In this document: in pieces, positions 32,279 to 41,435 of the stretch
How the letters are laid out: each line of letters starts with the position of its first letter
How positions within the stretch are numbered: the first letter of the stretch is position 1
Source: an uncultured Oscillospiraceae bacterium
GTDB lineage: Bacteria > Bacillota > Clostridia > Oscillospirales > Oscillospiraceae
Direction of reading: 5' to 3'
Assembly (NCBI GenBank): GCA_947627745.1
Contig: CANQXH010000003.1
Span: forward strand, 1-58,671
DNA: 58,671 bases
Notes under the pieces: model-generated
Told to the model about the DNA's origin: nothing
Seen by the model: the letters and a program-made list of their open reading frames with translations, nothing else
The model's database searches: none
Position numbers and translations under genes: made by a program

Positions 32279-34819
32279 ATGAAAAAGACACTCGCACTGC
32301 TTCTGGCTGTTGTGATGGTCCTGAGCGTTCTGGCGGGCTGCGGTCCTCAGGGCAACACTGAGACCACCAGCGGCACCCAGGGCACCAACCCGCCCGAAGG
32401 TACCGGTAGCTCCGAGTCTACCACTCCCGAGGATCCCGGCACCTACACCTACAACACTTCCATTTCCATTTTCCCCAGCAACTGGAACCCCCACACCTAT
32501 ACGACTACCGACGATGGGATGCCTCTGGACTACACCCGTAGTGCTCTGTATTCCTTCATCTTCAACGACGCGGATCACCCCGTTGAAGGCAAGGATCCCT
32601 ACACCGGCTATGTGATCGTCCCCGAGATGGCCGCTGAGATGGCTGTGGACGTGACCGAGGAGGTCAAGGCTTCCCATCCCCAGTTCAACATCCCTGAGTC
32701 CGCCACCTCCGGCTACGCCTGGAAGGTCGTCCTCCGCGACGATCTGAAGTGGGAGGACGGCACCCCCATCACCGCTCAGACCTTTGTGGATTCCCTGGAG
32801 CGGGTGCTGCGCCCCGAGCTGCTGAACTACCGTGCCTACGATAATTACAGCGGCCAGTACGCGGTAGTCAACGCCATGAATTACGCCCTCTCCGGCCAAG
32901 GCGTGTTCACCTCCTTTGCCTCCATGGGCACTACTTATGAGGACTACATCGCCGAGGGTCACACCGACGACGAGGTCTATGTGGACATGAACGGCTTCTG
33001 GGGCGTCACCGCCGCCGACAAGCACACCTACGCCAAGATTACCGATGACAACATGGTCCGTGACCCGGCTGTCCCCGAGGGCGAGAATGAGGACTATGTG
33101 TCCGCCAAGTACCTGTTTGACAACTACCTGGGACCCAACGGCGACTATGCCGGCAGCGGCTATGACACTAAGTACCTCGGCATTCTGGAGTTCCCCTATG
33201 AGGCTGGATACAGCTTCGACAACGTAGGCCTCTACGCCGAGAGCGACACCGAGCTGGTCTATGTCTACGGCGCCGCCCTGGATGGCTTCTATCTGTACTA
33301 CGGCGGCCTGTCCAACAACTTCCTGGTCAAGCCCGACCTGTATGACTCCTGCCTGCAGGAGGTCGAGACGCCCGCCGGTACGGTGTGGTCCAGCACCTAC
33401 GGCACCAGCATCGACACCTATTCTTCCTACGGTCCTTATAAGATCAGCGCCTTCCAGACCGACAAGAACATGCACTTCGTCAAGAACGAGAACTGGTACG
33501 GCTGGACCGACGGCAACCACGTCTTCGTAGACCCCGAGGACGGCCAGACCTACAATATGTACCAGACCACGGACATTGACTTCCAGTACGTCAAGGAGCC
33601 CGCTACTGCCAAGCAGATGTTCCTGGCCGGCCAGCTGATGACCTACGGCCTCCAGGCTGAGGACTACGACCAGTACCGGAACAGCGAGTACTACTATGTC
33701 ACGCCTTCCGAGACCGTCTTTGGTATGATCTTCAACGGCTATGAAAGCGTCATTTCCAGCCGTGAGAATTCCGCCGACTTCGACAAGACTACCACCGACC
33801 TGCAGACCCAGATGCTGCAGAGCTTCCGTAGAGCCTGCGCCGTCTCCATTGACCGCGACCTGTTCTGCGCCACGGTCCGTCCCGCCTACTCCGCCGGCTA
33901 CGGCTTCCTGGGCCAGACCTTCATCGTGGATCCTGACACCTGCGAATACTATCGTGACACCGACGCGGCCAAGATGGCCCTGATCGACTTCTACTCCGTC
34001 AATTTGGACGACTACAACGGCGATCTGGATGCCGCTGTGGGCTCCATCACCGGTTATGACCCGGAGACCGCCGCCGAGCTGTTCCAGCAGGCCTATGAAG
34101 AGGCTCTGGCTGCCGGCTACGTCACCGATGAGGACGGCGACGGCAAGTCCGATCAGACCGTCACCATGATCTACGCCATGGGCTCTGATATGAGCACCTT
34201 CATGGAGAAGACCCTGAAGTTCCTGAACGACTCTCTGAACGCTGGCGCCGCCGGCACCGGCTTCGAGGGCAAGATCCTCATCGATCCTTCCGCCAATGTG
34301 GGCAACGACTGGGAGAAGAATATTAAGAACGGCACCATGGACACCGAGCTGTGCGGTTGGTCCGGCTCCCCGTTGGATCCCTATTCCGTTCCCCAGAGCT
34401 GCTGGACCAGCGACACCCTGTCCTACTGGAACAAGTGGTGGGATCCCAAGACCAATGAGCTGACCATCAATGTGGACGGCGCCGATATCACCATGAGCTA
34501 CACCGACTGGGCCGAGTGCCTGAACGGCGTCATGAAGACGGTGGACGGCGTGGAATACAACTTTGGCTTCAATCAGGCGGAGAAGGACACCCGGATCGAG
34601 ATCCTGGCCGCTCTGGAGCATGGCATCATGACCCAGTATCACCTGGTGCCTCTGATGCAGGAGTCCTCCGGCTTCCTGCTGACTCAGAAGGCCTACTATG
34701 TGGTCGAGGAGTACAACCCCATTATGAGCCGCGGCGGTATCAGCTACATGCGCTACAACTACACCGACGCCGAGTGGGATGAGTATGTTGCCTCTCAGGG
34801 CGGCACGCTCCAGTACTGA
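32279..34819 (+). CDS. oppA: Oligopeptide ABC transporter substrate-binding lipoprotein
   Basis: 846 residues, longer than the usual 540-600. The signal peptide MKKTLALLLAVVMVLSVLAGC has lipobox LAGC, then a Gly/Thr/Ser/Pro linker to about residue 55. The SBP family-5 domain follows, with the block WKVVLRDDLKWEDGTPITAQTFVDSLERVL. Extra segments within the domain account for the length. It captures peptides outside the membrane for OppBCDF. AAGGAGG precedes the ATG. Codon use is highly biased, suggesting strong expression, and the hairpin after the gene supports excess over the permease. Confidence 0.9.
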   Translation: MKKTLALLLAVVMVLSVLAGCGPQGNTETTSGTQGTNPPEGTGSSESTTPEDPGTYTYNTSISIFPSNWNPHTYTTTDDGMPLDYTRSALYSFIFNDADHPVEGKDPYTGYVIVPEMAAEMAVDVTEEVKASHPQFNIPESATSGYAWKVVLRDDLKWEDGTPITAQTFVDSLERVLRPELLNYRAYDNYSGQYAVVNAMNYALSGQGVFTSFASMGTTYEDYIAEGHTDDEVYVDMNGFWGVTAADKHTYAKITDDNMVRDPAVPEGENEDYVSAKYLFDNYLGPNGDYAGSGYDTKYLGILEFPYEAGYSFDNVGLYAESDTELVYVYGAALDGFYLYYGGLSNNFLVKPDLYDSCLQEVETPAGTVWSSTYGTSIDTYSSYGPYKISAFQTDKNMHFVKNENWYGWTDGNHVFVDPEDGQTYNMYQTTDIDFQYVKEPATAKQMFLAGQLMTYGLQAEDYDQYRNSEYYYVTPSETVFGMIFNGYESVISSRENSADFDKTTTDLQTQMLQSFRRACAVSIDRDLFCATVRPAYSAGYGFLGQTFIVDPDTCEYYRDTDAAKMALIDFYSVNLDDYNGDLDAAVGSITGYDPETAAELFQQAYEEALAAGYVTDEDGDGKSDQTVTMIYAMGSDMSTFMEKTLKFLNDSLNAGAAGTGFEGKILIDPSANVGNDWEKNIKNGTMDTELCGWSGSPLDPYSVPQSCWTSDTLSYWNKWWDPKTNELTINVDGADITMSYTDWAECLNGVMKTVDGVEYNFGFNQAEKDTRIEILAALEHGIMTQYHLVPLMQESSGFLLTQKAYYVVEEYNPIMSRGGISYMRYNYTDAEWDEYVASQGGTLQY

Positions 34820-34867
34820 TCCTCACGCCAGCATCTAAAAACTAGCTTCCCTTAAGTGAAAGGAGCG

Positions 34868-34905
34868 ACGGGGGGCGCACGCCCCCCGCCGTTTCTTATT
34901 TTTAA
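34868..34905 (+). terminator. Partial terminator between oppA and oppB
   Basis: GGGGGGC (34870-34876) pairs with GCCCCCC (34881-34887), with a further ACGG/CCGT register, followed by TTTCTTATTTTT. It probably stops a share of transcripts after oppA. Confidence 0.7.
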
Positions 34906-34992
34906 TCGTTGGTTTTCATCTGCCTCGCGGACACCGTGTGGGGCTCCGCACGGAAGATGAGAGCCAAATAAAAGAAATGGAGGGATCTCGCA

Positions 34993-35946
34993 GTGTTAAA
35001 ATACACCATTCAGAGGATCCTGTACATGTTCATGGTGTTTATGATCATCACGTTCATGTGCTTTATCCTGATCCGCATGCTGCCCCCGGCGGTTCTTCCT
35101 CCCGGAGACCCGCACACCGAAGTGGTCATGATGCGCCGGGAGGCGCTGGGCTATAACGAGCCCTATTTGGTGCAGTTCTGGCTGTTCCTGAAGAACATCG
35201 TGACGAAGTGGGACTGGGGCCTGTCTGAAAAGCTCTACTACGGCCAGGATGTTTGGACGGTCTTTATCCGCAAGCTTCCCCCCACCATCATCGTCAACCT
35301 GTACTCCATCATCTGGAGCATCCCCGTGGGCGTTGGACTGGGCATCTTTGCGGCTCTGAAGAAAAACACCTGGGTGGACTACTTCCTGTCCACCGCCACC
35401 ATGGTGGTCATCTCGGTACCCAGCTTCGTATACGCCTTTTTGATCCAGTACATCTTCTGCTTCAAGCTGCAGTGGTTCCCCTTCCTGATGAAGGGCGGCA
35501 CGGACTACTTCAGTTTGGCGATGCTGAGGAGCCTTGTGCCGCCGGTGTTGAGCCTGAGCTTCGGCGTCATCGCGGGATTCACCCGCACCACCCGTGCCGA
35601 GCTGACGGAGGTCCTAACCAGTGAGTTTATGCTTCTGGCCCGGACCAAGGGCCTGACCAAGGCCCAGGCCACCGTCCGCCACGCCCTGCGCAACTGCTTC
35701 GTGGTCATTGTCCCGGCCATCTTTGGCGAGTTTATCGGCATCCTGGGCGGCTCCCTGATCATCGAGGGCATTTTCGCCATTCCCGGCGTGGGCGGCCTGA
35801 CCCTGAACGCCATCACCGGCCTGGACTACAATATCTTCATGCTGTCCACCTGCTTCTACACGGCCATCGGCCTGGCGGCCAGCCTGGTGGTGGACATCAG
35901 CTACGGCTTCATCGATCCGCGTATCCGCATGGGCTCTAAGAAGTAA
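34993..35946 (+). CDS. oppB: Oligopeptide ABC transporter permease OppB
   Basis: 317 residues with six membrane helices. It begins LKYTIQRILYMFMVFMIITFMCFILIRMLP, the OppB/DppB start. The conserved cytoplasmic EAA loop is around SEFMLLARTKGLTKAQATVRHALRN. The start is GTG at 34993, with GGAGGG 8 bases upstream. It forms the membrane channel with OppC. oppC follows after 13 bases. Confidence 0.93.
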   Translation: MLKYTIQRILYMFMVFMIITFMCFILIRMLPPAVLPPGDPHTEVVMMRREALGYNEPYLVQFWLFLKNIVTKWDWGLSEKLYYGQDVWTVFIRKLPPTIIVNLYSIIWSIPVGVGLGIFAALKKNTWVDYFLSTATMVVISVPSFVYAFLIQYIFCFKLQWFPFLMKGGTDYFSLAMLRSLVPPVLSLSFGVIAGFTRTTRAELTEVLTSEFMLLARTKGLTKAQATVRHALRNCFVVIVPAIFGEFIGILGGSLIIEGIFAIPGVGGLTLNAITGLDYNIFMLSTCFYTAIGLAASLVVDISYGFIDPRIRMGSKK

Positions 35947-35959
35947 GGAGGGAGAAAAA

Positions 35960-37483
35960 ATGACATACGAGCATATCCCTGCTGAAAAATTCGCGTTTGT
36001 CCAGGAGGATAAGAAGCTGCGGGACAAAGCCCTGGAGACCAAGGCCCGGGGGTTCTTTGCCGACGCCATGATCCGCTTCCGGAAGAACAAAAGCTCCGTG
36101 ATCGCCAGCTACATTCTGCTGTTCCTGGTTCTGTACGCGATCTTTGTCCCCATGTTCTCCCAGTATAAGATTACCGACACGGACTCCATGTATGTGAATT
36201 TCCCGGCCTTTGTGCCCTCCGTGGCGGATAAGGGCTGGGGGATCCTGGACGGCGCCCGCGTTATGGACAGCCAGAACGAGAGCGCCATGCTGTTCTGGAA
36301 GGGCATCGCCACCGAGACCGGCAAGGACCCGGTGATCGCCAAGGTCAACACCTATGCCACGGAGGTCAAGTACCGGGGCAAGATGGTGACCCGCTACACC
36401 TACGATTTGGCGGTCAACATGTACTATGCCATGGGCATCCTCTACCGCAACTTCAACTACGCGGAGTTCCAGCGGATCCAGGATTGGCAGAACGAGACCG
36501 GTATTCAGGTCATCTACCCCTATGTAGAGCCCGACGACATCTCCGGCATCGCCGACAGACCCAACATCTGGTATAAGTGCGACGCCAGCGGCGCGGCGAT
36601 CCTGGACGAGAACGGCGATTTTATTCCCGCCTACTCCACCTATCAGGAGAAAGCCGGCGCGGAGTACAATTCCATCCGGCTCCCCAACGATCCGGGCAAC
36701 TGGGTGTACTCTACCGCCAAGGCCGGCTCCGTGCAGTGCCGCGTGTCCTACTACAACTATTATATCTACCGCAACGGCCATGAGCCCAGCTACCTCATGG
36801 GCACCAACGCCATGGGCATGGATCTGTTCAGCGCCATCGGCGTGGGCGCGCGGTTCTCCATCCTCTTCGCCATCTTTGTCTCCGCCATCAACCTGACCAT
36901 CGGCGCGTTCTACGGCGCTGTTCAGGGCTACTACGGCGGCATGGTGGATATGACCCTGGACCGGATTTCCGATATTCTGTCCGGCGTGCCCTTCGTGGTG
37001 GTCACCACCCTGTTCCAGCTGCACTTGGCCCAGAAGGTGGGCGTGGTCGGATCCTTCCTGTTCGCCTTCGTGCTGACAGGCTGGATCGGCATGGCGGCGC
37101 TGACCCGGAAGCAGTTCTACCGGTTCAAGGGCCAGGAGTTCGTCATGGCGGCCCGGACCCTGGGCGCCTCCGACTTCCGGCTGATGTTCAAGCACATCTT
37201 CCCCAACGCCATCGGCACCATTATCACCAGCTGCGCCCTGGTGATCCCCGGCGTCATCAGCTCCGAGACCTCCATGACCTACCTGGGCATCGTGAACCTC
37301 AGCTCCTTCGCCGGCACCACCATCGGCACCCTGCTGAGCCAGGGCAACGCCGCCGCTACCACCGCCCCTCATGCCATGCTGTGGCCCAGCGTGTTCCTGG
37401 GTCTGCTGATGATCTGCTTCAACCTCTTCGGCAACGGCCTGCGGGACGCCTTTAACCCGACTACGAGAGGAGTGGACGACTGA
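35960..37483 (+). CDS. oppC: Oligopeptide ABC transporter permease OppC with a large external insertion
   Basis: 507 residues, against about 300 for typical OppC. Helix 1 lies at 46-66. The family block normally about 30-40 residues later (here GTNAMGMDLFSAIGVGAR) starts only at 281. About 190 extra residues, rich in Tyr, Asp and Asn (for example MYYAMGILYRNFNYAEF), lie between them and should be extracytoplasmic. The EAA loop EFVMAARTLGASDFRLMFKHIFPN and the last five helices are normal. The insertion may contact the oversized OppA. The stop overlaps the oppD start (TGATG). Confidence 0.92.
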   Translation: MTYEHIPAEKFAFVQEDKKLRDKALETKARGFFADAMIRFRKNKSSVIASYILLFLVLYAIFVPMFSQYKITDTDSMYVNFPAFVPSVADKGWGILDGARVMDSQNESAMLFWKGIATETGKDPVIAKVNTYATEVKYRGKMVTRYTYDLAVNMYYAMGILYRNFNYAEFQRIQDWQNETGIQVIYPYVEPDDISGIADRPNIWYKCDASGAAILDENGDFIPAYSTYQEKAGAEYNSIRLPNDPGNWVYSTAKAGSVQCRVSYYNYYIYRNGHEPSYLMGTNAMGMDLFSAIGVGARFSILFAIFVSAINLTIGAFYGAVQGYYGGMVDMTLDRISDILSGVPFVVVTTLFQLHLAQKVGVVGSFLFAFVLTGWIGMAALTRKQFYRFKGQEFVMAARTLGASDFRLMFKHIFPNAIGTIITSCALVIPGVISSETSMTYLGIVNLSSFAGTTIGTLLSQGNAAATTAPHAMLWPSVFLGLLMICFNLFGNGLRDAFNPTTRGVDD

Positions 37484-39660
37484 TGGAAGAAGCGAAACTG
37501 CAAGTAAAGGACCTGCGGATCTCCTTCCACACCAGCAACGGTAAGGTCCAGGCCGTCCGCGGCGTGAATTTTGACCTGGCCAAGGGCGAGACCCTGGCCA
37601 TCGTGGGCGAGTCCGGCTCCGGCAAGTCCGTCACCAGCCGTGCCATCCTGGGCATCCTGGCGGGCAACGCCATCGTGGAGTCCGGCGAGATCATCTACGA
37701 CGGCAAGGACCTGCTGAAAATCTCCGAGGAGGATTTCCACAAGATCCGCGGCGACAAGATCGCCATGATCTTCCAGGACCCCATGTCCAGCCTGAACCCC
37801 ATCGTGCGGATCGGCAAGCAGCTCACCGAGGCCATGATCCTCAAGGGCAAGACCCGCCAGCGGGAGAGCCGGAAGGCCTTCAACGAGTACCTGAAGCACC
37901 TCAACCAGGCCATGGTGGACGCCGTGGCCAAGGGCGACAGCGCGAAGGCCGCTCAAATCACCCAGAATTGTAAGAATTTCGACAAATTCGAGTTTAAGCA
38001 CACCGAATTGGAGGCCGCCTACAATACCGCCCACGAGGCGGCGGTGGAGGCCCTGGAGGATCTGGAGGACATCTCCTTCCAGATGGAAAAGAACGCGGTG
38101 AAGGACGTGGCCAGCATCATCCAGGACATCTCCAAGCGCGCCCAGGCCTCTGTCCATGAGTATGTGGTCAAGGAGAAGGGGGACCGGATCAAGTCCCTGG
38201 CCTCCGCCCTGCCCGGGCAGTACCGGAAGGCCAAGCGGAAGGGCGACTACTCCCAGGTCCTGCCCGCCATGTATGAGATTCGGGACATCCTGAAGGAGGC
38301 CCTGGCGAAAGAAGCGCCCGATTACTTCCGGATGGGCTACTATGTGACCTTCTCCGGCAAGCCGCTTCCCGATATGCCCATCCATGAGCTCAACGAGTAC
38401 ATGCTGGACTACCTGAACAAGGAGTTCATGCTGGGCTTCATCGCCGACGCGGAGAAGGCCATGGAGCATTCCGCCGAGGTGGCCTATGCCAACATGGAGA
38501 GCACCATCCCTGTGCTGGAAGCCAGCCTGCCGGTCTTTTCCAAGGAGAAGCTGGACAAGAAGGAATGCAACGACACCTGCAAGAAGCTCAGCGCCGCGGT
38601 CAAGACCTGCATCGATCCCCTGGCCATCGTGAAGGACAGCCTGACCTATACCTTCGCCTCCAGCCTGAAATCCGAGATCGATACCTACTTTGCCGCAATC
38701 CCCAAGAACGCCAAGGCCATGCGGGTCCACCAGCGGGATCAGCGGAAGCATGACCGCCTGGTCGCCAGGGGCAAGAAGCCGGATTGGGAAGTGGCCGACG
38801 CAGCCGTCACCGATCTGGAGCTGGTGAAGCACAACATCGCCCACCTGATCCAGCGGCTTGCCGACCACTACAAGGCCAGCCTGGAGAAGCGGAGCACCCG
38901 GAATTATGAGGCCGAGACCGTTGATGCCATCGACTACCTGAAGGCCAACGCCTCCGGCGTGGTGGCCAAGGTCACCCGGCGGGTCGCCAAGGACCGGGCC
39001 ATCAAGCTGATGACCGAAGTGGGCATCGCGGAGCCCCACCGGCGGTACAATCAGTACCCCTTCGAGTTCTCCGGCGGTATGCGGCAGCGGATCGTGATCG
39101 CCATCGCCCTGGCGGCGAACCCGGACATCCTGATCTGCGACGAGCCCACCACCGCTCTGGACGTAACCATTCAGTCCCAGATTCTGGAGCTGATCAACAA
39201 GCTGAAGCAGCAGCGGCAGCTGTCCGTCATCTTCATCACCCACGACCTGGGCGTTGTGGCCAACATGGCCGACCGGGTGGCGGTGATGTATGCGGGCAAG
39301 ATCGTGGAATACGGCACCGCCGAGGACGTGTTCTACCACTCCGCCCATCCCTACACCTGGGCGCTGCTGTCCTCCATGCCGGATCTGGACACCAACGAGA
39401 AGCTGGAGGCCATTCCCGGCACGCCGCCCAATATGATCTATCCCCCGAAGGGCGACGCCTTTGCCCCCCGGAACAAGTACGCCATGCAGATCGACTTTGA
39501 GCGGCAGCCGCCCATGTTCCAGATCTCCGATACCCATTTTGCCGCCACCTGGCTGCTCCATCCCGATGCGCCCAAGGTGGATCCTCCCAAGGCCGTTGTG
39601 GATCGGATCAACAGAATGAAGCTGAAAAATCAAAAGGGAGGGGTAGAGGATGGAAAATAA
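37483..39660 (+). CDS. oppD: Oligopeptide ABC transporter ATPase OppD with a ~370-residue helical insertion
   Basis: 725 residues; OppD is usually about 330. Walker A GESGSGKS is at 42-49 and the Q loop [10 protein letters not shown] at 97-106. The signature FSGGMRQR appears only near residue 529, followed by Walker [11 protein letters not shown], the H loop and the OppD C-terminal peptide domain. Between Q loop and signature, where about 60 residues are normal, there are some 425, mostly charged and helical with Lys/Glu/Asp-rich stretches. The reading frame and codon use are continuous, so this is not an assembly join. All ATPase motifs are intact. It overlaps oppF by 11 bases. Confidence 0.92.
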   Translation: MEEAKLQVKDLRISFHTSNGKVQAVRGVNFDLAKGETLAIVGESGSGKSVTSRAILGILAGNAIVESGEIIYDGKDLLKISEEDFHKIRGDKIAMIFQDPMSSLNPIVRIGKQLTEAMILKGKTRQRESRKAFNEYLKHLNQAMVDAVAKGDSAKAAQITQNCKNFDKFEFKHTELEAAYNTAHEAAVEALEDLEDISFQMEKNAVKDVASIIQDISKRAQASVHEYVVKEKGDRIKSLASALPGQYRKAKRKGDYSQVLPAMYEIRDILKEALAKEAPDYFRMGYYVTFSGKPLPDMPIHELNEYMLDYLNKEFMLGFIADAEKAMEHSAEVAYANMESTIPVLEASLPVFSKEKLDKKECNDTCKKLSAAVKTCIDPLAIVKDSLTYTFASSLKSEIDTYFAAIPKNAKAMRVHQRDQRKHDRLVARGKKPDWEVADAAVTDLELVKHNIAHLIQRLADHYKASLEKRSTRNYEAETVDAIDYLKANASGVVAKVTRRVAKDRAIKLMTEVGIAEPHRRYNQYPFEFSGGMRQRIVIAIALAANPDILICDEPTTALDVTIQSQILELINKLKQQRQLSVIFITHDLGVVANMADRVAVMYAGKIVEYGTAEDVFYHSAHPYTWALLSSMPDLDTNEKLEAIPGTPPNMIYPPKGDAFAPRNKYAMQIDFERQPPMFQISDTHFAATWLLHPDAPKVDPPKAVVDRINRMKLKNQKGGVEDGK

Positions 39661-40867
39661 TCAAGAGGTCCTGCTGCGGGTGGATCACCTCTGCCAATAC
39701 TTCAAGATGGGCCCCAACGCCGTCACCAAGGCGGTGGACGACGTAAGCTTTGACATCAAGAAGGGCGAGGTCTTCGGCCTGGTGGGCGAGTCCGGCTGCG
39801 GAAAAACCACCACCGGCCGGTCCATTATCAAGCTGTACGACATTACCTCCGGCAGCGTCTATTTCAAGGGCATTCGGATCGCCGCCGGTACCCAGTCCTA
39901 CAAGGACGCCATCAAAAAGGCCCAGGAAGAGCTGAAGGAGAAGTCCAAAACCGCCTCCCCCGAGGAGGCCGCCAAGCTGAAGGCCGAGACCGACGCCTTC
40001 ATTGCCGAGCAGCGCAAGCAGATCAAGCTGGCCCGGAACGACCAGAAGAACTGCGACAAGGCCTACGCCGCCCAGCAGGTGAAGAAGGTCGAGGAGAAGT
40101 ACGCCCCCCTGCTCTCCGCCGCCACCGGCGATGAGAAGGAAAAGCTGACCAAGGAGTACAAAGACGAGCTGCGCAAGGCCAAGAACACCCGTCTGGTCAC
40201 TCAGATCCAGATGATTTTCCAGGACCCCATCGCCTCCCTGGACCCCCGTATGACCGTCCGCGAGATCATCTCCGAGGGCCTGGTCATTCAGGGTGAGCGG
40301 GACAAGAAGGTCATTGACGAGAAGGTCTATGAGATGCTGGAGCTGGTCGGTCTGGTGCGGGAGCACGCCAGCCGGTATCCCCACGAGTTCTCCGGCGGCC
40401 AGCGGCAGCGGATCGGCGTGGCCCGGTCCATCATCATGAACCCGGACCTGATCATCGCCGACGAGCCCGTGTCCGCTCTGGACGTGTCCGTCCAGGCCCA
40501 GGTCATCAACCTGCTCAACGAGCTGCGGGAAAAGTTTGGCCTGACCCTGCTGTTCATCGCCCACGACCTGTCCGTGGTCAAGTACTTCTCCGACCGGATC
40601 GGCGTCATGTACTACGGCAAGATGGTGGAGCTGGCGGATTCCGACGAGCTGTTCCTGAACCCCATGCACCCCTACACCCGGAGCCTGCTGTCCGCCATCC
40701 CGCTGCCCGACCCCATTTACGAGAAGCAGCGGAAGCGGATCGTGTACAACCCCCTGGCGGAGCACGACTATTCCAAGGATCCGCCTACCTTCCGGGAGCT
40801 GAAGCCCGGCCACTTTGTCCAGTGCAACGAGGCCGAGTACCAGAAGTATATGGAGCAGCTTAAGTGA
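39650..40867 (+). CDS. oppF: Oligopeptide ABC transporter ATPase OppF with a ~95-residue helical insertion
   Basis: 405 residues; OppF is usually 310-330. Walker [12 protein letters not shown] is at 46-56, but the Q loop [12 protein letters not shown] is at 190-201 instead of about 95. Residues 80-180 are a Lys/Glu/Ala-rich helical insertion before the Q loop, a different site from that in OppD. Signature FSGGQRQR, Walker [12 protein letters not shown] and the C-terminal CxxxE-type region ([11 protein letters not shown]) are normal. It pairs with OppD to power peptide import. GGAGG precedes the ATG inside the end of oppD. Confidence 0.93.
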   Translation: MENNQEVLLRVDHLCQYFKMGPNAVTKAVDDVSFDIKKGEVFGLVGESGCGKTTTGRSIIKLYDITSGSVYFKGIRIAAGTQSYKDAIKKAQEELKEKSKTASPEEAAKLKAETDAFIAEQRKQIKLARNDQKNCDKAYAAQQVKKVEEKYAPLLSAATGDEKEKLTKEYKDELRKAKNTRLVTQIQMIFQDPIASLDPRMTVREIISEGLVIQGERDKKVIDEKVYEMLELVGLVREHASRYPHEFSGGQRQRIGVARSIIMNPDLIIADEPVSALDVSVQAQVINLLNELREKFGLTLLFIAHDLSVVKYFSDRIGVMYYGKMVELADSDELFLNPMHPYTRSLLSAIPLPDPIYEKQRKRIVYNPLAEHDYSKDPPTFRELKPGHFVQCNEAEYQKYMEQLK

Positions 40868-41253
40868 AAAAACTGGATCTGTGGACGTTTTTGAAGGACC
40901 TGCTGATCGGCGCCGTCGTGACGGCACTGGTATTTGGGCTGGGCCTTTACCGGGAGTACGGCCTGATGCGCTGCTTCTGCGACGGATTTTTCGTGACGGC
41001 GGTGTTTCAGATGGGCGTGGGCCTCATCGTCCTGGCCCGGAACAAGGGCTCCTTCGATGCCGTGGGCTTTGGGCTGCGGTCGGTCCTCCAGACCCACATC
41101 CCCTCCTTTGGCAATGGAGAAAAGGAGGACATCATGGCCTACCGGGAGCGCAAATCTCTGACCCGGAAGCCAGCCGCGCCCCTGATCCTCTCCGGATCGG
41201 TGTATCTGGCGCTCTCCCTGATTTTCCTGGCGCTGTATTATTGGCTTGCGTAA
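40864..41253 (+). CDS. Membrane protein, DUF3899-like
   Basis: 129 residues with three to four hydrophobic helices (about 9-27, 38-57, 106-128). The block [31 protein letters not shown] resembles DUF3899. The start is GTG overlapping the oppF stop (GTGA), so it is translationally coupled to the opp operon and may be an accessory of the transporter. Function is unknown. Confidence 0.7.
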   Translation: MKKLDLWTFLKDLLIGAVVTALVFGLGLYREYGLMRCFCDGFFVTAVFQMGVGLIVLARNKGSFDAVGFGLRSVLQTHIPSFGNGEKEDIMAYRERKSLTRKPAAPLILSGSVYLALSLIFLALYYWLA

Positions 41254-41259
41254 GGCAAA

Positions 41260-41284
41260 AGCCCGCCCCCCAAAGGGGCGGGCT
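41260..41284 (+). terminator. Hairpin at the end of the opp operon
   Basis: AGCCCGCCCC / GGGGCGGGCT with a CCAAA loop, without a clear T tract. Confidence 0.5.
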
Positions 41285-41371
41285 CTGTGCGTGAAGGGCA
41301 TTTATGAAATTTACCCCTCCACATAGGCGGCGAAGAAAGGAAGAGCCCAGCGCTTGTGATCTCCATCTTCC

Positions 41372-41418
41372 CATCAATGAAATATTGGGGCCAGGCGATC
41401 AGCCTGGCCCCATTGATG
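41372..41418 (-). terminator. Hairpin after the transglutaminase gene
   Basis: TGGGGCCAGGC (41386-41396) pairs with GCCTGGCCCCA (41402-41412), and flanking TCAATG/CATTGA can extend it. It lies just past the transglutaminase stop, and on the minus strand is followed by ATATTTCATTG. The plus-strand side also has TGTTTCTT. Confidence 0.6.
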
Positions 41419-41435
41419 TTTCTTAAAAGCCCTTT

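Noticed and set aside
37369-39633. 754-codon open frame opposite oppD
   Set aside because: It is a Gly/His/Val-rich antisense shadow of a gene with intact ABC motifs, as are similar frames opposite fhs, dnaK, gap and oppA.
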